Under the pieces are notes generated by a model. The model worked only from the letters and a program-made list of their open reading frames with translations, was not told the DNA's origin and made no database searches. Of a stretch of 64,000 nt of DNA, positions 35,790 through 45,358 are shown in pieces (position 1 is the first letter of the stretch; the number at the start of each line of letters is the position of its first letter). This DNA is from Lepiota brunneoincarnata (taxonomy: Eukaryota > Basidiomycota > Agaricomycetes > Agaricales > Agaricaceae), in contig JAEBUN010000014.1 of the NCBI GenBank assembly GCA_023014365.1, forward strand, positions 310,001 through 374,000, in the 5' to 3' direction. The translations under genes and the position numbers were made by a program.

Positions 35790-36560
35790 TGCTAGCAATT
35801 CTGTTTCCAAGGCATCTGTCCACTTTGCTAAGTTGGATGGCAAAAACTACTATGCATGGTCAGACAATATGAAAGCCACACTCCAAGCATGCCAACTCTG
35901 GTTCCATGTTGAGGGACTGGAGGAATGTCTCCCAAAGCCACCTGCTGATCCTCCTACTGGTGATGAATCAAAGCCATTAGCAACATACTCACCCATCTAC
36001 AAGGAATGGTTGCAGGCAAAGAAGGATCATCTTACCTGGAAGAAGCTTGATGCTTCTGTGATGGGGTTGATAAGAGGTGCTATTGAGTTCAGCAAGCAAG
36101 AACACATTGGCAAAGTCCTGTCGTCCAAGGAGATGTGGGACCAACTTTGTACATTCTATGTGGACCAATGCTGCAATGTCAGCATTCATTACTCCTACCA
36201 AGAACTCTTTACTATGAAGTGGGATAAACGTACCTCCATGACTGGGCATATTAGCACCTTCTTGAGCCATCACCGTCACATTGTTGAAGCTGGCAAGAGG
36301 CTCGAAGACACCATTCTCATCCACAATATATGTACTCCTTTCCCTCCCTTCTTCTGGTGTCTGGGATGTTGTCAAACAATCCCTCCTCAGCCAAGGAAAG
36401 AGCCTTATCCTTGACAAGGTGAAGGCTGAGTTGATTATGACACACCATCGAATTGAACATAAGCATGCCAATGGCAATACCTTGAAGGCCAAGTCTGATC
36501 AGCTGGTCTTGGTTGCCAAGTCATGGCCAACCAGTTCTGGAAATTCAGGTAATAAGGATA
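35782..36560 (+). pseudogene. Copia gag remnant
   Basis: From ATG 35782 (MGPASNSVSKASVHFAKLDGKNYYAW) the frame holds the Copia gag core: TWKKLDASVMGLIRGAIEFSKQ.., EMWDQLCTFY.., SMTGHISTFLSHHRHIVEAGKRLED. Near 36330 a one-base shift moves the continuation to another frame (SSGVWDVVKQSLL.., IMTHHRIEHKHA). No zinc knuckle is seen; the frame runs into RT near 36560, marking the deletion point. Confidence 0.8.
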
Positions 36561-36819
36561 TGAGGAAAGCTACAATATACAGCCTATGTCAGTCCAGAAG
36601 ACAATGGAAGAAGAAACTACATGAAGTCCTCACTGGACTTGGCTTCACGTGTGCCTTTGCCAATGATTGTTTGTATTTCAGCAAGGAGGACAGCAAGATT
36701 ATACTCATTGTCCTTGTTTATGTTGATGATATGGCTATCACAGGTCCTGGAGGATGCAAGATCATGTCCTCCAAGTTGGCTTTAGGTGGAGAGTTCAACA
36801 TTATTGATCTCGGGGAGCT

Positions 36820-37340
36820 TGTTAGGGCAACCTGGGGGCCCAGGCAACTCAGGGGAACTGAGGGGAGCAGAGGCGAACCTGTAGGGGAATCCTAAGTGTC
36901 ATTGACCAGGTATGTACATGTGGGGGGCTTACCTGCAGGGGAATCCTAAGAGAATAGGATGAAGAGACCCCTGCAGGTGAAAACTGTGTATATACATGAC
37001 TTATATAAGCAATATTAATGAATAGGGGGGTGAAGTGAACTGTCCCAACACTGCTAATGTAGGAATAAGCAAGGATGAAAGGAGGGAGTGAATATGGTGA
37101 CAAGGGAGTGTCAGGTAATAGGAGAATATAGGAGAGGTGTCAGGGGGAGTCTGGAGGGGGATAGGGAGGGCTTGTGAGGACCTTCATGGGGTGCTTGGGT
37201 TGTTCTGGGTATCCTGGGGCTTCTGGTGTTTGAAGGGAGGAAGGTATAGTGTGCTGGAGGGTAAGGGGACGCTTTGAGGGGTTTTGGGGGTGTGGGACAT
37301 GTTAGGAGTGTCTTTGAGGCCTCTGAGGTGTCCCCTTACA
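36820..37340 (+). repeat. Solo LTR nested in Copia, TSD GAGCT
   Basis: A 521-bp unit from TGTTAGGGCAACC to GTGTCCCCTTACA with target copies GAGCT at 36815-36819 and 37341-37345. Removing it rejoins the Copia RT frame (DLGEL to KYMLW). Same family as 32768-33229. Confidence 0.9.
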
Positions 37341-37718
37341 GAGCTCAAGTACATGCTTTGGATTGCCATTGTACAAGATCATGCAAATCGCCTCATATAT
37401 CTCAACCAAATGGGCTACATCTGCCAAATGCTTGTCTGGTTTGGCATGCAGGATGCAAACCCGGTTTCCACTCCCCTTCCTGTTAAACACAATCTCACCC
37501 AGTCTCATTCCCCTAGCACCACTGACAAAAAACATGCCTATGTTGAACATGCAGGTGATATCCATTACCTGTCCCTCACCGGCTTGCTCCTCTTTGCCAC
37601 ACAGATGTGACCTGACATCCAGTTTGCTGTCAGCCTCATTGCCCAATTTGGTGGTAACCCAGGCATTGCTTATTTAGAGGCTGCAAAGCACATTCTCCAT
37701 TTCCTCAAGGGTACAGCT

Positions 37719-38420
37719 TGTTATGAATAGTCTGGATCAAGAGGAACAGGAACAACTATTTGACTTTACAAGATGGGTACAGGAGACCACAGACCAGTTA
37801 CAAGCACAGGAGTATGAAGATGAAGAAGGGGAATATTATAACACCATGCAGGACCTGGCAAGAGAAGCGGGAATGGAGATAACTCTGGAGGATATTCTGG
37901 AATACCCCAAGGATGAAGAGGACAGCCATGGATCAACCAATCCAACCTCTGATGTAGATGGAAGTACCGAGAGAGTGGAGAGCGAGAATGGAGGAGACTA
38001 CATGGAGATAGAATCGGGAGAAGGAGATTATGAGTCAGAGGAAAGCGATGGAACATTGCACAGCAGTAAGAACGAGGACACTGACTCATTGTAATATAAA
38101 CAACAATAGGATGCCATCAGCTAGGATGCGCATCATGGTCAAGACTGTGGATGACCAGTAGAACAGCCCAACTACCTATAATGGGTATATAGTGTCTCAT
38201 AGGTATATAAGGCCTGTACAAGTAGAGATTAAAGCCCTAAGCTTTAATCTTGTTAACAGCAGTCGTTAACCCTCTCTGCCTTAACTTGGCATGTTCCCTT
38301 GTTATCTCATTGAGCGCGATCCACTAAGCTCTGCAAGGCCAACCATCTTGGACACCTTGTAGAGTGATTGAAGGCTGTCTCCAGTTATCCTCAGATACAG
38401 AAGGAGCACGGATCATAACA
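37719..38420 (+). repeat. Solo LTR of the 56-kb Ty3 family nested in Copia, TSD CAGCT
   Basis: A 702-bp unit from TGTTATGAATAG to GGATCATAACA with CAGCT at 37714-37718 and 38421-38425. It is clearly homologous to the LTR at 55909-56606. It retains a complete 123-codon acidic ORF (37723-38094) and the AGATTAAAGC..GCTTTAATCT hairpin before GTTAACAG. Confidence 0.95.
37723..38094 (+). CDS. LTR-embedded acidic ORF, older copy
   Basis: 123 codons with ATG four bases into the LTR. It shares WVQETTDQL, DLAREAGMEITLEDILEY and SGEGDYESEESDGT with the young element's LTR ORF. The only length difference is one codon near the C-terminus. By eye about 27 codon differences are synonymous and 16 are not. 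Very rich in Glu/Asp, with no known domain. Its expression from a solo LTR is unknown. Confidence 0.55.
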   Translation: MNSLDQEEQEQLFDFTRWVQETTDQLQAQEYEDEEGEYYNTMQDLAREAGMEITLEDILEYPKDEEDSHGSTNPTSDVDGSTERVESENGGDYMEIESGEGDYESEESDGTLHSSKNEDTDSL

Positions 38421-38966
38421 CAGCTGATTACAGTCTGGTCTTGGGAAGATGTGGGCAGGATGCTTTTGACTTGGTCAGTTGGACAGATTCCAATTGGGCT
38501 CAGGATTCTGATGACCAAGGGTCCATTGGAGGCTTTGTTTTTGAAGTTGCTGGTAGCTCTATTTCGTATTTTGTGGTCTTCGAAGAAACAACCCACAGTT
38601 GCCACCTCATCCGTTGAGGCTGAGTACATTGCAGCTGCCAATGCCACCAAGGAGGCAATCTGGCTTCGCACATTGCTCAAGGAGTTGGATTTCCCACAAA
38701 CAGTTGCTACCATCATCCATGCAGACAACCAGGGGTGTAATGCACTTTCCACCAATCCAGTTGCCTATTCTTGTGCCAAGCATATTGACATACATCACCA
38801 TTTTATTTGCAAACATGTAGAGACCAAGGAGATCAAGTTACACTATGTGTCTATGGCCAATATGCTTGCAGATATTTTTACTAAAGCTCTCCCACAGGAG
38901 GCCTTTGCCAAGTTCCACACTCACCTCAGTGTGTTGCCTCCTTACTGACATCTCACTGAGTGGGAG

Positions 38967-39313
38967 TGTCAAAGTACCGAGCCATCCAGCTTGATGTCCC
39001 TTATTGTTTTCTTGGCTATTTCATATTGCCCATAGTCACCGTAGGTACTCCATTATAGACTCTTTTATATTCCTGCTAGCAACGACAATTGAGTTACATT
39101 ACTTAGTAAATAATTGTACACATTCTCATCATATTTAGGTAGTGGTCCAAGCACCTGTGGATGCCAGTTTTTCTATACTGGGTCCCAGGTGCATACATAC
39201 ATACCTCGATGTATCCTCACACATGCTTACAGTTTTTCTCTACTGGGTCCCAGTGGTCCCAAATTTATATATTGTGTCTCGAGCTATACGTCTGCGCAAA
39301 TACCCAATCATCA
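38967..39313 (+). repeat. Copia 3' LTR
   Basis: 347 bp, same ends as the 5' LTR, followed by the GCTTG target copy (39314-39318). It contains a CATACATACATACC expansion relative to the 5' LTR. Confidence 0.9.
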
Positions 39314-39667
39314 GCTTGGCAGATCATAGGACCCTCCCATAGAGTGTGGGCCTCTCCTGGACAGCCTGATACCATCCCCCTTTATGCATACTTCAATCCG
39401 ACAACCACAGATTGGGTGTATCTGCTCTCCCAAAATGGGATCGCTCCACCCCCTCCAAGTGGCTTTGGGGCCGGAACAGTCCTAAATTATGTGTACCCCA
39501 TGCAGATTTGTGGCAGTGTCCCCCTTTATGGAGCATCTGGGCTGGGGGACCATTGGTACACCACAAACCTGCAAGTACATAACAAATTAGTTAACAACCT
39601 CGGATGGAGTGATGTTGGAATTGTGGCATATGTATTACCCGTGGATGGTATGCTTCCTTCTTTCTAA

Positions 39668-41537
39668 ACAGTTAGCTGTTGCTGAGGTTGCTTTACCAGA
39701 CTGCTCCTGTGAATATCCCGGTCTGAAGCCATATCCTGCCTTCGATTCTTATGATTCCTCATGTTATGCAAGATTTGAAGTTTACCTGTGTTGTAGAAAG
39801 GAGATATTCCGATTTCCGAAAGACATTTATTAGAAGGTGTTTCTCTATACATTGATTGATGAGAGGATATTCCTGCAAGATAACAAGACAAAGCAAGCTC
39901 TGATGTTCATTGTATGCACCTGGAAAGGAATAAATAATGAGGTTGGAGGGACTGTGATAAGTGAAAGCAGATTGATGGGTCAACATGATCGCAGATTAGA
40001 TGCAGATGAGATCGTCACCGGTGTCCTCTTGCTGAGATAGGGATACGTCCAATTGGTTGCTCACCAGTCATATCCTTGCTACTTCTAAGTTTAGTTGGCA
40101 TGCAATGCATGTGAGTATGGGTCATGCGCTGATACGCCGATTTCACGCCTATACATGAATTCCATACTCCGGAACGATTCTCTACATAGAATCATTGGCT
40201 ATATCATTAAAGAACTCTATAGAGGATTGGTACTATATCCCGTAGTAGCCAGTTTGACCGAACTGAGGATATTCGAGCCTCGGAAGTGTTCAAACCAGCT
40301 TATTATCACTAAGCTTAGTGAACCAAGCTATCAGAACGCTCTCCAGAGGGATTCAGGACTCTACATAGCCTATTGAGTATACCCCGGTCACATCCAGGGA
40401 CCTTACGAGCAGTTTTCTGATGAACCCGAATGCGTTTGAACATAAAAGAATGTACCTAGCGGCTGTCGCAGGCGTATTACATCTATAGCGAGTTCAATAA
40501 TGATGACCGGACCACGGAACGGAACGTCCAACGTTCGGGAGGCAATACCCGATGCCCAAAACCCTAGAAACATCAAAGACTCCTAATTAACAAGTGCTTT
40601 GTGGGTCCCGGCACTTCGGCATTCTGCTTAACTGAGATTAATTACAACGGATCAAGGGATTGTCCATCCGCTATACATTCCGATCATAATTGATCCAGAA
40701 ACTTAACGCGCTCGCGTGGACGCAGAATAATGCAGCCAAGCACGGAGCACGTCTGGCTGGATTGCCATTCGTTAATCAGAGAAAAACCCATAACCCAGGG
40801 TGAGGTAGAAATGCTGCCGAACCTTCCAAAATGTTCTACAGTGCCTGTAACAATTAAGCTTATTGTTTTCTATTTCATATTTACTATCTCTCATATGTAT
40901 CTAAACAATATAAATACGGTCGCACTTGTTCGTGGAGAAAGGAGGTCTCACCCCCGCTTCCACATACAAGTCTGCGAGCCGTGATCAAGAACGGTTTCAG
41001 AGGGCTATTTAGTGTGCGTCGTTAAGTGTGATTTCTTCGGTCGTCGACCAACCCAGGGACAGAGACAGAGACCAGAGTTCAGAGTTTAGAGTTCCAGAGT
41101 GCTAGAGACAGAGACAGAGACAGAGACCAGAGTTCAGAGACCAGAGACCAGAGACCAGAGACCCAGCACTTTGAATTGACAGGGATTGTCCTTTCATTGT
41201 TGCACCGTACGGCTAAGATAACTTCAACGGCTGTTCGTTAACCTCTAAAAACACTACTCTCTTGAATTTCGCTGTCAGAACGCACCCCCAGAACACCCTA
41301 AAAGACGAAACTGTTCATTATCTATCTCATTCCACTTGTATTAGCTTAAGCTTATCGAATAGCGGCTAAGCTTAGTGAAAACAAGCCCCCTATCTATATT
41401 AAAACCTACGAAAGTTTCTACCTTTTCAGCGCGTCTCCCGTATTCTTGTCACTTCAAATGAAGGACAAGAGAAAAAAACGATAAAATCGTTCAATGTGGG
41501 TGTTAAACAATTCATTCACATTTGTTTCTCATAACTT
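39668..41537. other. 3' flank duplication, then gene-free DNA with simple repeats
   Basis: 39668-40035 matches the 3' flank of the intact DUF5648 gene. 40036-41537 has no supported gene and more CpG than the sequence before it. A CAGAGA/CCAGAG tract (about 41058-41165) is the main simple repeat. The motif CTAAGCTTAGTGAA occurs near 40312 and again near 41368. Confidence 0.5.
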
Positions 41538-41861
41538 ATGGCAAAGCGAGATGCGGCCCCTTGTGTTGGTAACTTTTTAGTGAGGAGTACTACAAACCAA
41601 ATATACGAGGAGCACAAGGTGCCATTGGGTTCACTTCATGTCTTTCCTTTGGATAGTGAGCTGCAAATCGGGCCAGCAGTGCCAGTAACTTATGGCTCAA
41701 CAGAACGTTTGTGTGATCATTGGGTGGACTTAAAATGCCACCTTCCACGGGTCCATTTCACCCTGATAAGCATCACGCCAGCCAAAGAACCTAGCTGGTA
41801 TGCTAGAAAAGGCTCCTATTCTGGATTGAAGACATATGAATGTTGTCATAAGCTACAATGA
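41538..41861 (+). CDS. Unrecognised 107-codon ORF
   Basis: It starts MAKRDAAPCVGNFLVRSTTN and ends one base before the stop of the convergent membrane-protein gene. No known motif and no signal peptide. It may simply be an open frame antisense to that gene's 3' UTR. Confidence 0.2.
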   Translation: MAKRDAAPCVGNFLVRSTTNQIYEEHKVPLGSLHVFPLDSELQIGPAVPVTYGSTERLCDHWVDLKCHLPRVHFTLISITPAKEPSWYARKGSYSGLKTYECCHKLQ

Positions 41862-41862
41862 G

Positions 41863-43480
41863 CTACTTCCAATACACCTCCAATATATGTTCAAGATCAA
41901 AGGGTTCACCAGGATGTACACTCATCAATCCTATCAATGCCCCATAGCACAGAACCACACCAACACAGAGACCTAGAACAACAAATCCTACCACACAGTT
42001 CCCAAATAACCCTAATATCTTGATCTGTGCACCCCTGGCAACTGTCATGACCTGATAAGTCACATTTGACTGCTCCAGTTGATCCACATAAAATCCGTCT
42101 GTGTACGCCTTGCTCGCAGAAAGGACAAAACTATTCATATTGCTGCTGACCGTATTTAAATCGTGCACTGACACTCCTCGAGGAAATGCGCTCCACTCCA
42201 TGGACATATTTGTGAGGAAGAGTTGAGCGCTTGTTCCCCCTACCCATTGACCAACGCTATAGTCATTTGGTTCCATTGAGTATGACAATGCTGAGGTGAA
42301 GATAGAGTTGGCTGTGTAAACAGGTATATTTCCAATGGGCGGGAGACCAGATTGAACAATGCGGAGGGTCTTTGTGCTGCCTTCAAGCTGCGCATGACCT
42401 CCAGATAGTTCCATGCTGGGATCACAAAGGAGGATCGTGGATAGTGGTAGGCTCCAGTGAGATGTACCAGAGGAGGCATTAATGGCAAAACCAGAGGGAT
42501 GCAGTAATGTAGGAATGTGGTGGAGGTTGACAGCAGGTCGTTGGTCCTCGTCCTTCAGGACCGGGAACGAGCTGTTTGTGCCTATGAAAAGAAATGCCAA
42601 CTTGGCGTCTGGTTGGATATCTTGAAACCAATATAGTGCCACTATTCCTATGTGATTGTTAGTCAAACCAACGTGGGTCCCAATGGTTAACCTACCTCCA
42701 ACATAATGAAAAGTTGGCATGAGTATGCTCCAAACCATCCACTCCTGTTCATCAACAACCCAGATGGTATCTTCTGCATGGGCCTTCATGTCTGGAACTC
42801 TCCATGAACATGTAAAATTATAATGAACGATGTCGGTTGGGTACTCTATATCCCCCGTTTCATCCCTTGTGGGCTGGTAACTGGGCCACCCTACCAGTTT
42901 GGAAGGCTCAACAGAATAACCATAGATCGCGCCTTTGTCCTGTTCCAAGTATACTATGAGATCAGAGCGGGTAGTATGAACACTCCAGTTGTTCACATTT
43001 TCATAGGTGTCAGAGAAGTTGACACTTCGCAAATCTGCTACATCCAACAAAACATTGGTAGATTGCATTAGGCCTGACATTGATAGGGCCCCAGGTGCAA
43101 CTAGATTTAGTGCCGCCAACAGGACTGAAGTGATGAACGCAATACGGAAGGTTGTACTGGGTCTCCTTGTGAGGAAATATCGACTCTTGTCATCGCTGCT
43201 GGAAGTCAACCGTGACACACGGTCAGTGGCACCAGACTCCAGAAAGCCCGTTTTGTCCTTCTGGAGAGACCATTCGGTGCTGAAGGCAAAGGTTACAGCT
43301 TCCGAAGCCAGGTAAACGGCAGAAGCCTGCCAGATGATGAACAATACAGTGAAGCCTCCCGTGACCTCTCTAGATGACAACAAGAGGTGGATTGCAATTG
43401 GTCAAGAAGAGCAGGTGAAAACGAGGACAAGAAATGCGATCTCTAAGATCACAAATCCGGCTAGGCGGCAGACCAGGTAC
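41863..43480 (-). pseudogene. Multi-pass membrane protein with large ectodomain, copy A
   Basis: A 500-codon minus frame (43383-41863). From the N-terminus: a TM segment (FTVLFIIWQASAVYLASEAVTF), a second (FRIAFITSVLLAALNLVAPGAL), a ~330-residue ectodomain with several N-glycosylation sites (NFS, NWS, NFT, NVT), and a C-terminal TM (IKILGLFGNCVVGFVVLGLCVGVV) with a short tail. In-frame codons upstream of 43383 give another hydrophobic helix (GFVILEIAFLVLVFTCSS) ending in TGA near 43394, so no ATG start is available in this frame. The paralogue at 43499-45358 aligns along its length, including the upstream helix. The TGA either disables the gene or marks a misjudged exon. Family common in Agaricomycetes, function unknown. 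Confidence 0.55.
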
Positions 43481-43498
43481 AGGGGGCATGGTTTACTA

Positions 43499-45358
43499 TT
43501 AGTACTGGTATCGTTCCTGCCATCCAGTCTGGGTTGAACTGTAAGTTTCTGAAAGAAGCTGGGAATGTTCGAGAAAAACCAACTTGGGTTCCCTCCCCCA
43601 ATGTTGAAGTACCGTCTTCAACTTGAACGGTGGAATGCGCCACGAGCGCAAAGCAAAGTGGTTTGTGATTAATGCCAAGGCAACGGTGCTGACCAAAGTA
43701 ATTGTTGTCCTGAGCAGAGGTTTGCTGGCTACAAGTTCCAGTTGACCAACTTTGGTGGTAGCCTGAACTGTTCGGAGGTAGACCGAGCTCAATATGTCTG
43801 TATCTGTGTCCTGGAAATTTGAGGAGAAAGCTTTGGCACTGGAATTCATGAAGCGATTGAGGTTATGCTGGATATCCTGAATGGAGAGGACTCCAAGGTC
43901 GAAAGGCGCCAATGATGTGGTAAAGTTTAGTGACGAATTGTTGAGAAAGACCTGAGCAGCTAAGATCCCTAAATCCACACCTTCGGTCATTGCGTCGTCA
44001 TCCAGAGTGCTCAACAGAGCAAGTCCAAGGACAACGTTTGCAGCGCTGGGGGAAATATTTCCTACTCAGGTTGACAAGCTCAATGATCTATGAGCTGTAG
44101 GTTGTGACGTTGAGAGAATGGTGACGCTGTTGTTTGCTTTTGAAACCAATGTCTGTCCATCCAAAATACAAGCCGTTGGGTTGCACAGGAGGAATGTGGC
44201 AAGCGGAGGTTTAAAGAATCCGTTGTGACTCCCCATGTCAATCATGTGAAATCCAGAAGGACTGTACAAGGTTGGGAGGTGATCGAGATTGAGCCTTCTC
44301 ATGTTTGGAGAACTTTAAACAAGCTATTTGATCCGATGAACAGGTACCCGGATAATCCTGTCTGTACATCGGTTGTTGGGAATATATCCAGGAACTCATC
44401 CAGTACAAATCCCTGGTCGGTAGAAAAGCGGTACATGGGCTTTACTCCTATTCGCGGCAGTTAGGTTGATTTCTACATGGATTACCGCAACAACCTGAAC
44501 TCACTGCCAATAGGTAACATAAAGGTCAATGGTGGATTGTAAAGATACCAAGCAAAGCCACCTGCGTACCAGGTTGTATTCCAAGAGGACATATTAAATG
44601 AAGGTGCCTCCCACCAGCACTTCATGTCATACTTCAACACGTCTGTGTCGTATTCCAAATCGCCTTCATAGGTAACACTCATATCTGGCCATCCCACAAT
44701 CATTCCTACTTGTGTTGCAAGGCCGAAAGAGGACTTTTGCATCAGTTCAAGTTCAGCGGCCATCCACCCACACGAAATGAGGTTCTTCAGGTTTGAATGT
44801 GGACCTCCCCCAACAGCACCAAAGTTTGTAATGTTAATTGTCATGGGAATGAAGGGAGAGATACTGCCAACATGAATAACTCCGGGTGCAATAGATTGCA
44901 GGGCAATTAGACCCCACCAGGTGAGGAACAAGATATGGTATGGGATGCTGGCATTGTCTGTCAAGAAATATCGGATTTGATCAAAAAAGCCCGACGCAAT
45001 TGTTGAAACGATATCTGTGTGGCCTGGGATCAAGCGCTTGGTCATGCTGAATCTGTTATACCACTCGCTGCTAAAGTCATGCAATACATGACCTTTGGCG
45101 CTCATGACTGCAACCATGTGCCATAGGATGAATATAACTGTGAAGAATAAGCGTAATTGAGTCTCTGAGAATGCTTGAATACACAGCATTGGCATAGCCA
45201 AACAAGAGGCTGCCAGTGCGATGAAGGTACATTCCAGGGCAAGGAACAGGATAACGCGGGCGAGAAGCCTTTGACGAGGTGCATGATTGTCCGGAGCCTG
45301 ATGAGAATGTTGTCAGGTTGTTGTTGTTGTTGTTAGCGCCATAGCTTCCGAGGTCCAT
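43499..45358 (-). pseudogene. Multi-pass membrane protein, copy B (tandem paralogue)
   Basis: Minus-strand pieces in order: a helix LARVILFLALECTFIALAASCLA and a second TM (RLFFTVIFILWHMVAVMSA) near 45260-45110; a third (YHILFLTWWGLIALQSIAPGVI); an ectodomain (45000-44482); FLFIGSNSLFKVLQT and LPTLYSPSGFHMI (44400-44240); then 44014-43499 with QVFLNNSSLNFTTS.. and a C-terminal TM (TTITLVSTVALALITNHFAL). The order matches copy A, with stops or intron-like gaps between 44482 and 44400 and between 44066 and 44014. Whether these are introns or breaks is unclear. Tandem duplication in the same orientation with copy A immediately downstream. Confidence 0.55.

Larger units (their letters stand above)
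36561..38945 (+). pseudogene. Copia RT / RNase H remnant, split by two solo LTRs
   Basis: The RT half starts KATIYSLCQSRRQWKKKLHEVL and carries the catalytic box LVYVDDMAITG (YVDD at 36719-36730). It is cut at 36820 by a solo LTR, continues at 37341 (KYMLWIAIVQDHANRLIYL..), is cut again at 37719, and resumes at 38421 with RNase H (DLVSWTDSNWA.., TSSVEAEYIAAANATKEAIWL.., HADNQGC.., IDIHHHFI..). It ends with ADIFTKALPQEAF before stop 38945. A one-base insertion near 38570 shifts the frame before the SSKKQPTVATSS motif. TGA at 37608-37610 is an additional stop. Confidence 0.85.
35434..39313 (+). mobile_element. Copia LTR retrotransposon, internally deleted, TSD GCTTG
   Basis: Two LTRs (344 and 347 bp) begin TGTCAAAGTACC and end CAATCATCA, bounded by GCTTG on both sides. 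Contents in order: primer-binding site, gag, a jump to the middle of RT, then RNase H and a purine-rich TGAGTGGGAG before the 3' LTR. Protease, integrase and N-terminal RT are missing, so this is a non-autonomous deletion derivative. Two other solo LTRs sit inside it. The LTRs differ at roughly two dozen positions by eye, mostly transitions, so the insertion is old. Confidence 0.9.
35146..39667 (+). pseudogene. DUF5648 secreted-protein gene split by a Copia element
   Basis: Exon 1 (35146-35229) encodes the signal peptide MKNIFFTLLVTVLLSHILA. The conserved intron follows, and exon 2 begins near 35300 with CGDP..YYKAFQSAGF. The gene is then cut at GCTTG (35429-35433). The rest resumes at 39314 (GCTTG repeated) and runs to TAA 39667 with PLYAYFNPTTTDWVYL.. 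and GDHWYTTNLQVH.. . Reading across with a single GCTTG gives a continuous frame (..GDAWQIIGPSHRVW). One extra base near 35312, just before the CGDP motif, had already shifted the frame relative to the intact copy. Its 3' flank (39668-40035) matches that of the intact gene. Confidence 0.8.

Noticed and set aside
40036..41537. Possible rRNA or tRNA genes in the CpG-richer gap
   Set aside because: No tRNA cloverleaf or recognisable rRNA core sequence was seen.
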